NCBI GenBank assembly: GCA_017450705.1
Contig: JAFSTC010000025.1
Span: 1 to 40,139 of the forward strand
From: Lentisphaeria bacterium
GTDB taxonomy: Bacteria > Verrucomicrobiota > Lentisphaeria > Victivallales > Victivallaceae
Length of the DNA stretch: 40,139 nucleotides
Reading direction: 5' to 3'
The translations under genes and the position numbers were made by a program. Each line of letters opens with the position of its first letter. The first letter of the stretch is position 1. This document shows positions 17,860 to 26,202 of the stretch, piece by piece. The notes beneath the pieces are model-generated. The model ran no database searches and was not told where the DNA came from. It was given only the letters and a program-made list of their open reading frames with translations.

Positions 17860-20325
17860 ATGAAAAAGGAATTCGCCGTTTTCGCTCTGCTTGTGCCGCT
17901 TGCGGCGGCGGTCTGCGGGAGTTCGCTCAATGTCCGCGACTTCGGCGCGAAGGGCGACGGGCGTCACGACGACGCCCCCGCGTTCCGCAAAGCATTTAAA
18001 GAAGCGTTCGTCCGCCGGACGAACAACAACACCGCCGAAAGCACCCGCGAGATATTCATTCCCTCCGGGCGCTACCGTCTCGGCAGCACGCTGGTCTTCC
18101 GCAACAATCTCGTTCTGCGCGGCGAAAAAGGGACGGTCCTGTGGCAGGAGGATCCGCAGAAGGACCTGATCTACGGTCACTCCGCCCGCTTCGGCCGCTT
18201 CGAGGACATCACCTTCGAGGGCGGTAAAAACCATCTCAACATCTGGACCGAAAATCACGACGCCTCCATTTTTTCCGTGAAGTCCTGCCGTTTCGTCAAC
18301 GCCTCCTCCTTTGCCGTCAAGAGTTTCAGTTTCGCCACGGGCGGCGGTGTCGGTTCCGGTCAGCGGGCCAATATCAAACTCATCCCGCCCTACGCCGTGA
18401 CTGAGAAGGACGGAACGGAGGTCCTCGTCTCTCAGGAGCTCGAAGAGAAGATCGGCGGTCCCGGCTCGGCAACGCTGAATGCGTTCATTCAGCCGAACCG
18501 GCGCAAAAATCCCAACAAATGGGAGACAGTCACCATCGAGGCCAAATATGCCGATTGTTTCCACTTTTTCAACTCCACGAAGATCCTCATCGAGGATTCC
18601 CTTTTCGACAACTGCGGCGGCGTCATCGCCTGTGAGACCGACGGCACGACCGTCCGGCGCTGCCGGGTCGCCACGCGGCGCGACTCCATGCTGCCCTCGT
18701 TTCTGCTGGGCAACCGGACGACCTTGGCGGAACTGGAGATACTCGTCCGCCGCAACGGCAAGCCCGGGCAGGCGGTCGTGGGACTTCGCGGCTCCCGCGT
18801 CGGCGCCGGGGCCTGTCTCGACTTCCGCGATTCCGTGATCAAAACCGATGACGGCAGCGGCGTCTGTCTCGTTTCCGCCGACATGATCGAAAAGAGCTAC
18901 ATCGCCCAGTCCATCCTGCTTCAAAATTTGACCACCGAGTCCGCGGGTTGTCCCGAAAATGCCGTCGTCTATTTCCGGAACAACGTCTTTGCCAACATCG
19001 TCATGCTGGCCCAGGTCCGCGATACGGGCAAAGGCAGCGTGCGCGCCGTGGGCTTCGAGACCGAACCCGATGAAAAGAGCATTCGGCGCTCCTACCCGCT
19101 GCACTACGCCGACAGGACCAAGACCTATACCCCTCAGCAGACCTTCGCCTTTTCCTTTGCGGAAAACTCCTCCAACATCGACTCTTCTCTGCCGGAGAGC
19201 CTGAAAAAACTTGAGCGCAAACTCCCGTATCTGCCGGAAAAGCCCGAGAAGATCGCCCCGCGGCTCAAGTTCACGGGAAAAGTCTTTTACGCAAAGGACC
19301 ACGGCGTCGGTCTCAAGCCCGGCAAAAAAGAGGCCGACTCTCTCCAGAAACTGCTGGACCTCGCCGGGAAAGAGCCGGGCAGCACGGTGATCCTGCCCGC
19401 CCGGAACTTCGTGCTGGAAGAGACGCTGCGCGTTCCAGAAAATATCCACATCACCGCGTCGGGCATGGCGCACCTGACCATGAAGGATCCCGGACGGGAC
19501 ATGTTTTTTCTGCGTTCTCCCCGCGCCGTGCGTTTCAGCAAACTGATCCTGAGCGGCGGCCGCTCGGCGCTCCACGTCAAGGCCCCCGCCGGACACAAGG
19601 GGCGGATCGAACTCGACGGCTGCTGCGGTTTCGATTTCGAGCGCGGCATGGTCCATGCCTTCGCCGGGAAGACCCCCGAAGACGGGAAAAACCTCGAACT
19701 TTATTTCCACGACGGCGTCTGGCAGCTGGAAAACGCCTACACCGGCAATCTCCATGCCGTCATCGACGACCTGTGGCTCGAGAGCAAACGCTACAACAAC
19801 CGTCTGCCCCTGCCGGTCTGGGTGGACAAGGCGTCCGTCGTGTTCGTCAATCACGGCCGTCTGCAGCTGACCGGCATGCTGGGCGTGCCGCTGGTCTTCC
19901 GCAAGGTCGAGCGCAATGTCCTGCCGCCCAAGGGAACGCCGCGGGGCGAACACCGCTGGGTGGACAACTTCGGGCATTACACCAGTTTCAACTGCCGCTA
20001 CGGGTCGGAATTCTTCGGCCACAGTCTGGTCTATCACTACGGTCCGGCCCGGACCCGCATCTACGGCGGCTTCTGCGGATTCCAGAACGAACGCGCCCGC
20101 AAATATCCCGGTCTGGCCGACACTCCCGACGCCGATTTCAGCGCCGTCAATCTGATCTGCATGCCCTACAACCGGCGCGAGCACATCGCGCTCCTCTACA
20201 TGGACGAGACCGGCAAGGTCGGCTTCGCCCGCAGACAGGCGTTCTACAACATCGTCCCCGACACGACGCTGACCAGCGGCGTTTCCGGAAAAACGGATGA
20301 AAAAAATGATCTTTTTCTTCGCTGA
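17860..20325 (+). CDS. Secreted double right-handed beta-helix protein, paralogue 2
   Basis: An 821-aa protein with a signal peptide (FAVFALLVPLAAAVCG) and then LNVRDFGAKGDGRHDDAPAF, the same opening as the protein at 13627. The first beta-helix covers about 20-380. The second begins near 475 (DHGVGLKPGKKEADSLQKLL, then GSTVILPARNFVLEETL). The closing block HRWVDN ... YHYGPARTRIYGG is again shared. The two proteins are clearly paralogues but diverged strongly in the middle, where this one has an extra insert around 165-220. The start ATG 17860 has a GGGGAGGGGAAAG ribosome site. The last 29 nt overlap the following ThuA-like gene. The role is probably carbohydrate lyase or binding, as for paralogue 1. 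Confidence 0.8.
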   Translation: MKKEFAVFALLVPLAAAVCGSSLNVRDFGAKGDGRHDDAPAFRKAFKEAFVRRTNNNTAESTREIFIPSGRYRLGSTLVFRNNLVLRGEKGTVLWQEDPQKDLIYGHSARFGRFEDITFEGGKNHLNIWTENHDASIFSVKSCRFVNASSFAVKSFSFATGGGVGSGQRANIKLIPPYAVTEKDGTEVLVSQELEEKIGGPGSATLNAFIQPNRRKNPNKWETVTIEAKYADCFHFFNSTKILIEDSLFDNCGGVIACETDGTTVRRCRVATRRDSMLPSFLLGNRTTLAELEILVRRNGKPGQAVVGLRGSRVGAGACLDFRDSVIKTDDGSGVCLVSADMIEKSYIAQSILLQNLTTESAGCPENAVVYFRNNVFANIVMLAQVRDTGKGSVRAVGFETEPDEKSIRRSYPLHYADRTKTYTPQQTFAFSFAENSSNIDSSLPESLKKLERKLPYLPEKPEKIAPRLKFTGKVFYAKDHGVGLKPGKKEADSLQKLLDLAGKEPGSTVILPARNFVLEETLRVPENIHITASGMAHLTMKDPGRDMFFLRSPRAVRFSKLILSGGRSALHVKAPAGHKGRIELDGCCGFDFERGMVHAFAGKTPEDGKNLELYFHDGVWQLENAYTGNLHAVIDDLWLESKRYNNRLPLPVWVDKASVVFVNHGRLQLTGMLGVPLVFRKVERNVLPPKGTPRGEHRWVDNFGHYTSFNCRYGSEFFGHSLVYHYGPARTRIYGGFCGFQNERARKYPGLADTPDADFSAVNLICMPYNRREHIALLYMDETGKVGFARRQAFYNIVPDTTLTSGVSGKTDEKNDLFLR

Positions 20326-20974
20326 CAATCATTACGGCCAGCATCCTGGAAGGGTGCTCTTCGAACACCTCCCGGAAGAACTGCGCAAAAACATCCGCTT
20401 CTGCGAAGACGATTGGCGTCTTCTCGAATCCGGCGTCTGGGAGCCGGAGTGCTCTTTGCTCATCCTCAATATGATCGGCGCGACCTGCGGCGTGCCCCAT
20501 CCGGGGGAGGGGGCTGAAAAGGCTCTCCGCGCCTACTGCGCCCGCGGCGGGAACATCCTGCTTCTCCACGGCTCCAGCGCCGCCTTCTGGCAATGGCCGT
20601 GGTGGCGGAAACTCTGCGGTCTGCGCTGGGTCCGTCCCGGCGATCCCGACGGCGTTCTGCCGTCGGTCCATCCTCACGCCGCCTACCGTTTGGAACTGAC
20701 CTCCTCCCCGCATCCGCTGACGGAAAAACTGCATTCCTTCGACGTGCCCGAGGATGAGATCTACACCCAACTCGCCGAAACCGGACCCGTCGAGGTCCTG
20801 ATGACGGCCCAAGTCGGCGGCGAGGTCTGGCCCCAGCTCTTCGAAACCCGCTCCCCCGCGGGCGGGAGGATCCTCTCGTTCCTCCCCGGTCACATCCCCG
20901 CCGTTACCGCTTTGCCCGCCTTCGTCAGCACCGTCTCCATCCTCATCGCCGATCTCGATCGTCCGCGATACTGA
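20297..20974 (+). CDS. ThuA-like (trehalose-utilisation/glutamine-amidotransferase-like) domain protein
   Basis: A 225-aa cytoplasmic protein with the ThuA fold pattern. There is an early HYGQHPGRVLFEHL segment, CARGGNILLLHG (about 92-103) where the nucleophile elbow would be in true amidotransferases, SPHPLTEKL ... EDEIY (about 138-156), and a closing GRILSFLPGH strand. ThuA-like proteins are found in sugar catabolic operons, and some are linked to oxidation of sugars to 3-keto forms, but their biochemistry is poorly settled. It overlaps the upstream gene by 29 nt and is the last gene before a strong terminator, so it belongs to the first carbohydrate operon. Confidence 0.75.
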   Translation: MKKMIFFFADNHYGQHPGRVLFEHLPEELRKNIRFCEDDWRLLESGVWEPECSLLILNMIGATCGVPHPGEGAEKALRAYCARGGNILLLHGSSAAFWQWPWWRKLCGLRWVRPGDPDGVLPSVHPHAAYRLELTSSPHPLTEKLHSFDVPEDEIYTQLAETGPVEVLMTAQVGGEVWPQLFETRSPAGGRILSFLPGHIPAVTALPAFVSTVSILIADLDRPRY

Positions 20975-21002
20975 TCCCCGCCGTCCGGCGGCCGCCTCCC
21001 TC

Positions 21003-21053
21003 AAAAACAAGTGCGTCGAAAGGTGAAACCGCCTTTCGACGCGCTTGTTTTTT
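21003..21053 (+). terminator. Strong rho-independent terminator (near-symmetric, possibly bidirectional)
   Basis: A stem of about 19 pairs (ACAAG-T-GCGTCGAAAGG-TG against its complement, with two T-G wobbles) closes on a 4-nt loop AAAC and runs into TTTTTT at 21048-21053. The left side begins with AAAAA, so the opposite strand also has a T-tract. It ends the operon starting at 11718. Confidence 0.93.
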
Positions 21054-21270
21054 GCCGCCTTTCCTGCAACGGATCCGCGACGGTCCGATCAAGACCGTCC
21101 CGCCCGTCCTCTGTCCCGAAATGGAAATCGTCACCCGATTGTGAACGAACAGGGTGCGTTTTCATCGGCTGAACTTGAAATGTATATCAGGTGACATAGT
21201 TTATATAAAGGTGAAATACTTTCTGAAAAGACAAAAAAACGGTTTTCTCGGACGGGCGGAAAAAAGCCGC

Positions 21271-21299
21271 TTGAATGCCATTATGCGGAAAATTATATT
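21271..21299 (+). promoter_or_regulatory. Probable promoter of the second GntR/LacI-like regulator operon
   Basis: TTGAAT (21271-21276) and TATATT (21294-21299) are 17 nt apart. The predicted leader is only about 15 nt, with the purine-rich ribosome site AAAGGTGGGATGAG just before ATG 21321. The -10 hexamer is the same as at the other plus-strand promoters. Confidence 0.6.
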
Positions 21300-21320
21300 T
21301 ACGGCGAAAGGTGGGATGAG

Positions 21321-22388
21321 ATGGCAAAATTTCAGTACAGAATGATCGCGGAAAAGATTCTGGCGGACATCAAACGGGAAATCCTGCTGCCCGGCATGAA
21401 TGTTCCTTCGTCCCGGGAGCTGAGCAGGACGTACGGCGTAAGCCAGATCACCGCGCTTCACGCCCTGGACTTTCTTGCCAAGCGGGGGATCCTGCTCCAT
21501 AAATCCGGACAGAATTACTCCGTCTCCCGGAAAACGGAAAGTCTCCGGAACGACTGCCGCTTTCTGACCATGCTTTTCAGGCACATCTCCACCAACGGAC
21601 AGGAGTCTTACGGCAACCGGATCATTTCGGGCGTCATGCGGGAAGCCGCGATCGCCTCGGCGGGGATTTACTATTCCTTTACGGCGGCACAGACGATCAG
21701 CGCCTTCAGAACAGACTTTTTCAGGACGCTGGAGGAAGCGCTGAGGCTTCCCAGACAGAATCTGGGTTTCATCGCCGACTATCAGATCCCCGACAAGATC
21801 ATCGAGGAGATCAGATATGAGACTCAGCTGCCCGTTGTCGTCATCGGGCGGGCAAGCGCGTTGGCGGATGTTCATTCGGTGGTCCCCGAGGCGCTGCCCG
21901 GATACCGCTTTACCCTGCAGAACCTCAAAAGGCTGGGATACGACGCCTTCATCTGCTGCGAGAGCCACGATATGCGCCGTTACGAATGCCTGCAGCGGCG
22001 ACAGTTTTTTCAGGAGCTTGCAGAGCGGGAAAAATCGGTCATTTGCCCTGAATACACCAACTTTGCCGATTCCCAGCAGCGGGATTTTCTGAACCGGGCC
22101 TTCCGCAGTCTGGCGGGCTCCCGCACCGCCGTTTTCGCGCCGTCGGATGCGACGGCCAGGGCGATCATGAAACACGTCGAAGCCCTCGGCATGACGCCGG
22201 GGAAAGATGTGGGGATCGTCGGTTTTTACGGGACGCGGCTGGCCACGGAATATTCTCCGAAACTGTGCGGACTGTCCGTTCAGCCCGAATTGCTCGGGAA
22301 AACCGCCGCCCAGCTGCTGCTCTCCCGGGATTCCCAATACAAAGTCCACGAAATACCCATGACGTTCATATTCGGAGAAACGATATGA
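21321..22388 (+). CDS. GntR-type winged-helix regulator with LacI-like sugar-sensor domain (second copy of the type)
   Basis: A 355-aa protein. Residues about 4-70 are a GntR winged helix (MIAEKILADIKREILLPG, then SSRELSRTYGVSQITALHAL as the helix-turn-helix). Residues about 85-350 form a LacI/PBP-like domain with the expected KDVGIVGFYGTRL ... LSVQPELLGKTAAQLLL ending. The layout equals the regulator at 11718, but the sequences are clearly different proteins. A very good ribosome site precedes ATG 21321. It heads the second carbohydrate operon and should repress or activate it in response to a sugar from that operon's substrate. Confidence 0.88.
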   Translation: MAKFQYRMIAEKILADIKREILLPGMNVPSSRELSRTYGVSQITALHALDFLAKRGILLHKSGQNYSVSRKTESLRNDCRFLTMLFRHISTNGQESYGNRIISGVMREAAIASAGIYYSFTAAQTISAFRTDFFRTLEEALRLPRQNLGFIADYQIPDKIIEEIRYETQLPVVVIGRASALADVHSVVPEALPGYRFTLQNLKRLGYDAFICCESHDMRRYECLQRRQFFQELAEREKSVICPEYTNFADSQQRDFLNRAFRSLAGSRTAVFAPSDATARAIMKHVEALGMTPGKDVGIVGFYGTRLATEYSPKLCGLSVQPELLGKTAAQLLLSRDSQYKVHEIPMTFIFGETI

Positions 22389-22449
22389 GCCGTATGCGGC
22401 CGGAAACATCTGACAACGCGGAGGAACGGACTTCGGAGCCTTGTCGAAA

Positions 22450-23358
22450 ATGAAGATCATCGATTTGACGGAAAAGTTTTACCGCGGCTGCGCGGGCGGC
22501 TGCGTGCGGATGAACGACGCGCTTCTCGCGTGTTTCGACACCGCGCCGAAATACCTTCTGCGGGCGAAATGTCCTTCGGGCGTCCGGATCTGCTTTTCGA
22601 CCGACGCACGGGAAATGACTTTTTCGCTTGTTTTCGGTCAGGCGGTCCGTCCCGTTTTCACTTCCGATTGTTTCATCGACGCCCGCAGGATCACACTGCA
22701 GGGCGAGGGACCGCATAAACTGGAATTTCCGCCGGGAGAAAAAAACGTTTCGATCCATCTGCCGCATCTGGTCCGGATCGACGGTGTTGAGATCGCTGTC
22801 AACGATGAGGCTTCCGTCGTGCCGGTTCCGGAAATGCGGCCCAGGATTCTTTTCTGCGGCGATTCCATCATGCAGGGCATGGTGACGACTTCGCCGTTTT
22901 CGGCGCCCGCGCCCCGGACCGCCGCCGCCTTGAACATGGATTTCATCAACACCTCCGTCGGCGGCGCGAAAATGGATCCGGAACATGTCCGCCTGACGGC
23001 CTTGCTGCCGGGCGATTTCATGATCGTCGCCCTGGGCGTCAACGATGCGATCATGAAAACGCCGCCGGACGCATTTGCCGCCAATACGGAAAAATCTCTG
23101 GCCTGTTTCGAGACATTTCGCGGGAAAAAGTATCTTGTTCTGCCGATCCCCAATACGGCGCCGAGCACACCAGACCTGAACGAATACCGGGAAATCATCC
23201 GCGCCTGCGCCGGAAAATATCCGGGTATACGCCTCCTTGACGGCTATGAATTCTTCCCCGCCCAAAAGGAAAATTATCATGACGGAACGCACCCCAACGA
23301 CAGGGGAGCGGCCCTGTATGCGGAATATCTCACTCAAACCATAGGAGACGGACGATGA
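22450..23358 (+). CDS. SGNH/GDSL hydrolase with N-terminal beta domain (carbohydrate esterase candidate)
   Basis: A 302-aa protein without a signal peptide. After an N-terminal, mostly beta region (1-125) the SGNH domain shows all blocks: FCGDSIMQG (nucleophile Ser139), a Gly in TSVGGAKMD, ALGVNDA (Asn198) and DGTHPND (Asp278, His281). A beta domain plus SGNH domain is the layout of CE2-type acetylxylan esterases, so removal of acetyl groups from sugars is a fair guess; lipid or peptide esters are not excluded. ATG 22450 is chosen with GGAG 11 nt upstream; a TTG at 22441 is too close to that site. Its stop overlaps the next start (ATGA). Confidence 0.85.
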   Translation: MKIIDLTEKFYRGCAGGCVRMNDALLACFDTAPKYLLRAKCPSGVRICFSTDAREMTFSLVFGQAVRPVFTSDCFIDARRITLQGEGPHKLEFPPGEKNVSIHLPHLVRIDGVEIAVNDEASVVPVPEMRPRILFCGDSIMQGMVTTSPFSAPAPRTAAALNMDFINTSVGGAKMDPEHVRLTALLPGDFMIVALGVNDAIMKTPPDAFAANTEKSLACFETFRGKKYLVLPIPNTAPSTPDLNEYREIIRACAGKYPGIRLLDGYEFFPAQKENYHDGTHPNDRGAALYAEYLTQTIGDGR

Positions 23359-24098
23359 GAGATTTTTTGAGAGAGTATCTGGACGAACTCGAAAAACGCA
23401 TGGAGCGCATTCTCGCCGAACAGCGGGAAATGATGGACAAGGCCGCCCGTATGATCGCGGATCAGGTCAAGGCGGATAAACTCGTGTATGTGTTCGGGAG
23501 CGGGGGACACTCCAATATGATGGGCGAGGAGATGTTCCATCGCGCCGGCGGTCTGGCCTGTATCAGCCCCGTGTTCGCCGATGCGATCCGCATTCCGCAT
23601 ATCCCGTTCGGAGAACGCTGCGCGGAACTGGCTCCCTACATTCTGGACGCCTACAACATCGGCAGGGACGACCTTCTCATCCTCGTCAACGGCTACGGCA
23701 TCAACCCGGTCACGATCGAAACGGCTCTGGAGTGTCGGAAACGCGGCGTCAAAGTGATCGCCGTCACCTCTACCGACTACGCCGAAAAACTCCCGAAGGA
23801 TTTTGTCGGACGCCATCCCTCCGGGAAAAATCTGCACGAGATGTTCCCCGTCACTCTGCTGACCTACATGGAGTACGGAGACGCGATTCTGGACATGCCC
23901 GGGATCGGCAGCAAGATCGGCGCCTACTCCACATTCGGCAACGCCTTCATCTGCAATTCGATCGTGATCCGCGCCTGCGAAATGCTTCTGGAAGACGGCG
24001 TCGAGCCGCCGATCATCAACTCCATCAATGTTGAGGGCGGGCTTGAAAAAAATCAGGCGCTCTACGCGAAATACCGGCCGCGGATCAAGTGGCTTTGA
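23355..24098 (+). CDS. SIS-domain protein (UPF0309-like sugar-phosphate binding/isomerase)
   Basis: A 247-aa cytoplasmic protein with one SIS domain. The phosphosugar-binding loop is VYVFGSGGHSNMMGEEMFHRAG (its key FGSGGHS part at about 49-55). It is followed by the NIGRDDLLILVNGYGIN strand-loop and GVKVIAVTSTDYA. Members bind phosphosugars and often act as isomerases or as sugar-acid etherases (MurQ-like). The family resemblance is closest to uncharacterised UPF0309-type proteins. It is coupled to the SGNH gene upstream (4-nt overlap) and lies 15 nt before the next gene, consistent with processing a phosphorylated amino or N-acetyl sugar after deacetylation. Confidence 0.8.
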   Translation: MRDFLREYLDELEKRMERILAEQREMMDKAARMIADQVKADKLVYVFGSGGHSNMMGEEMFHRAGGLACISPVFADAIRIPHIPFGERCAELAPYILDAYNIGRDDLLILVNGYGINPVTIETALECRKRGVKVIAVTSTDYAEKLPKDFVGRHPSGKNLHEMFPVTLLTYMEYGDAILDMPGIGSKIGAYSTFGNAFICNSIVIRACEMLLEDGVEPPIINSINVEGGLEKNQALYAKYRPRIKWL

Positions 24099-24113
24099 GG
24101 AGAGATAGTCAAA

Positions 24114-25286
24114 ATGGAAATCCCCTACCGGCAACTGACTCCGGCGGAAGCTCTGAAAATCTACTGCGACTGGATCATTTCCCGGCTGCCGAAATTTGCC
24201 GATCCGCCGTTCGAATGGTACTTTCTGATGTACCCGATCCGTACCCTGCTCATGGGGGCGAAGATCCTCAGGCGAAAAGATTACGCTGAAGCGGCCTGGC
24301 CGTTTCTGGACAATTACGTGTCCGAACAGCTTCCCAACGGCGCCCTGTCTTCGAATTTCCGCGGGCAGCCCGCCGACAAAATGACGCAGGAAGATATCGA
24401 AAATCTGCTCAGATGCGGCAAACTCAATCTGGCTGACAACGGCTCCAACGTGCACGCGCTGATCCAGGCGGCGGTCACCATGACCGATCCCGTCCGCCGC
24501 GAACGCTATCTTGCCGCCGCGAAGAAATGGCTCGACAACTGGGCTCCGATCTGGGCTCTGCCCGACGGTTCCTACGGGAACGGCATCTGGAACGGACACA
24601 AACTCAACGCGCCGTATTCGATGGCGCTCAACGTCTGTTCCGCGCTTGCCGCTTACACGCTGGTTTCCGGCGACGAACACTATATCCGCAACGCCGAAGG
24701 CTTCGCCCTGTTTCAGTGCGATCACTGGCATCCCTGCGGCGTGCCGATCCGCTTCAATGTTTATCCGGTGCCCGACTGCAAGACCCTGATGGGCGATTAC
24801 GCCCGCATTTTCTACTGCATGGAAGCTCTGGTCTGGACCCATTACGTCAGCAAAAATGAAAAGGTCCGCACCCGCATCGCCGAACGGCTTACCGAATGGA
24901 TCGAAAAAGATCTGCTCAAACGCTGGCCGGACGACCGCGACTGGTTCGACATGAACCGCAGTTTTTTGCCGAACAGAAGCGGAGAACTCGGCGATTACGG
25001 CGACAGCAGCGCGGGCGTCCGGTTCTACTGGCAGGCCGCAAAATGCTGTGCGATCCCGCATCTTTTCAGTTACTATGCGAATCATATCTGCGACCGGGCG
25101 GACATCCGTTCCCGGGCTGAACGCGGCGGCATGTATCTCGCCGATCCGCTCAAGGCGCGGCTTCTCGCGGTGATGGCCGAGGATGCGGTCCCCGATTTCT
25201 GCATGCAGGCCACCGGTTTCGGCGGTCTCACCGTCGCGGAAGCCGCCGAGCCGAACAGCGTTTTCGAAGCCTTTCCCGGGTGCTGA
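24114..25286 (+). CDS. Cytoplasmic alpha-helical barrel-like protein, possible glycosidase or isomerase
   Basis: A 390-aa protein without a signal peptide. Repeated helix pairs with aromatic and Gly-rich turns (WYFLMYPIRTLLMGAKIL, NVHALIQAAVTM, ALPDGSYGNGIWNGHKLNAPYS, NVCSALAAYTLVSGDEHYI) resemble the (alpha/alpha)6 toroid of GH88/GH105-type unsaturated uronyl hydrolases and sugar epimerases. I cannot identify the GH88/105 catalytic aspartates with confidence, so no activity is assigned. It is in the second carbohydrate operon between SIS and SGNH genes; ATG 24114 is preceded by GAGGAGAGA. A role in trimming lyase products is an inference from context. Confidence 0.7.
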   Translation: MEIPYRQLTPAEALKIYCDWIISRLPKFADPPFEWYFLMYPIRTLLMGAKILRRKDYAEAAWPFLDNYVSEQLPNGALSSNFRGQPADKMTQEDIENLLRCGKLNLADNGSNVHALIQAAVTMTDPVRRERYLAAAKKWLDNWAPIWALPDGSYGNGIWNGHKLNAPYSMALNVCSALAAYTLVSGDEHYIRNAEGFALFQCDHWHPCGVPIRFNVYPVPDCKTLMGDYARIFYCMEALVWTHYVSKNEKVRTRIAERLTEWIEKDLLKRWPDDRDWFDMNRSFLPNRSGELGDYGDSSAGVRFYWQAAKCCAIPHLFSYYANHICDRADIRSRAERGGMYLADPLKARLLAVMAEDAVPDFCMQATGFGGLTVAEAAEPNSVFEAFPGC

Positions 25287-25288
25287 AG

Positions 25289-25426
25289 ATGGATTTCGAT
25301 CTGCGGTTCGATCCCTCCCAACGCCAGGCTGAAGTCTTTTCCCGCGGCGGACAGTTGTCGCGGCCACGCGGTGCCGACGCCCCGGAGAAACCCGATGAAC
25401 CGATTTCAAAAGACCTCATGCGGTGA
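25289..25426 (+). CDS. Possible 45-aa small ORF in the intergenic gap
   Basis: An ATG at 25289, two nt after the previous stop, opens 45 codons rich in Arg, Asp and Pro and ending MR before TGA at 25424. No Shine-Dalgarno is evident, so it could be read only by translational coupling. It fills most of the 187-nt gap before the next SGNH gene (the rest is the AGGAGAAAC ribosome site). It may equally be non-coding. Confidence 0.2.
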   Translation: MDFDLRFDPSQRQAEVFSRGGQLSRPRGADAPEKPDEPISKDLMR

Positions 25427-25473
25427 CTGCGGCAACGCGGAAAAACGCGAACAATAACAGGAGAAACCGCATC

Positions 25474-26184
25474 ATGGCGGAAAAAATCACGACGCCGATC
25501 TGCCGCGAAGCTGTGGAGAAAATCGAAAAAAGCAGTTATCTCAACATCGTGGTGTTCGGTGCCTCCAACACCGAGCGGCACATCCCCGGGACCCACTGGA
25601 GCGATGTGCTGGAGTTGGGGATCCGCGCCGCATACGGCAGAAAGTTTCACATGATCAATGCCGGGGAATGCGGCGGCAACACCCGCGGCGGCCTGGCTCG
25701 TTTCGACCGCGACGTGGCGGCATTTTCTCCCGGCATCGTGATCGTCACGTTCGCCGCGAACGACTACAGTCTTGCGGTACAGAAACATGTCCCTGCAGAG
25801 GAGTTTTCCCGCAATCTCGAACTCATCGCCGAAAAGATCCGAAACATGGACGCTGTCCCCCTTCTGCAGACCTACTACAAGCCGCATTTCGAAAACATGG
25901 GACCCGAGCTTGAGAAGCTTTTCCTCGAATACATGCAGATCATCCGCGAAACCGCGGTGCGGAAAAAAGTGTTCCTCGTCGATCAGTACAGATACTTCGA
26001 TGCGGTTCCCGCGGAAACTCGTCTTTACAAACTCCTGCGCGATCCCATGCACGTCAACGAGTACGGGAACACGTTCATCGGCGTGACTCTGCTGCACCAT
26101 CTGGGGATCGATCCGCGGATCATTCCGTGCAGGGAATCCCTGCTCCCGGCCATCGAACTTTACGACAGTATCGCAGACCAATGA
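25474..26184 (+). CDS. SGNH/GDSL hydrolase family protein (second, unrelated type)
   Basis: A 236-aa cytoplasmic protein that is a bare SGNH domain. The blocks are VVFGASNTE (Ser31 in a GAS rather than GDS context), GECGGNT, TFAANDY (Asn96) and DPMHVNEYG (Asp190, His193). The Asp of the usual GDS is replaced by Ala, but the nucleophile Ser and catalytic Asp-His are intact. The start ATG 25474 is favoured over an in-frame GTG at 25423 because AGGAG lies 9 nt upstream and the sequence before it is basic and unconserved-looking. It lies in the second carbohydrate operon, 18 nt before the DUF4838-like gene. It is probably an esterase or deacetylase of a sugar. Confidence 0.8.
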   Translation: MAEKITTPICREAVEKIEKSSYLNIVVFGASNTERHIPGTHWSDVLELGIRAAYGRKFHMINAGECGGNTRGGLARFDRDVAAFSPGIVIVTFAANDYSLAVQKHVPAEEFSRNLELIAEKIRNMDAVPLLQTYYKPHFENMGPELEKLFLEYMQIIRETAVRKKVFLVDQYRYFDAVPAETRLYKLLRDPMHVNEYGNTFIGVTLLHHLGIDPRIIPCRESLLPAIELYDSIADQ

Positions 26185-26202
26185 TATAGGAGGTATCCCG
26201 TC

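Larger units (their letters stand above)
20975..21320. other. Intergenic region between the two carbohydrate operons
   Basis: These 346 nt hold no convincing gene. They contain the terminator at 21003-21053, a 7-bp inverted repeat GACGGTC/GACCGTC at 21079-21099, an AT-rich stretch with AGGTGA at 21189 and again at 21209 (20 nt apart, a possible operator pair), and the promoter at 21271-21299. No tRNA or riboswitch-like structure was recognised. Confidence 0.6.

Noticed and set aside
15964-20328. Very long open frame on the minus strand (over 1400 codons) opposite the heparinase and beta-helix genes
   Set aside because: It runs antisense to two genes with clear signal peptides, ribosome sites and family motifs. 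Its composition (runs of Gly, Val, Asp, His) is the usual mirror of GC-rich coding DNA.
21079-21099. GACGGTC/GACCGTC inverted repeat as a second terminator
   Set aside because: The stem is only 7 bp and has no T-tract, and a strong terminator lies just upstream; it could be an operator or chance.
21175-21207. TTGAAA with TATATA as an alternative promoter for the second regulator
   Set aside because: The spacing is 21 nt, too long; TTGAAT-N17-TATATT at 21271-21299 is better placed.
22441-22443. TTG start for the SGNH gene
   Set aside because: It lies only 2 nt from the GGAG ribosome site; ATG 22450 has acceptable spacing and begins the conserved-looking sequence.
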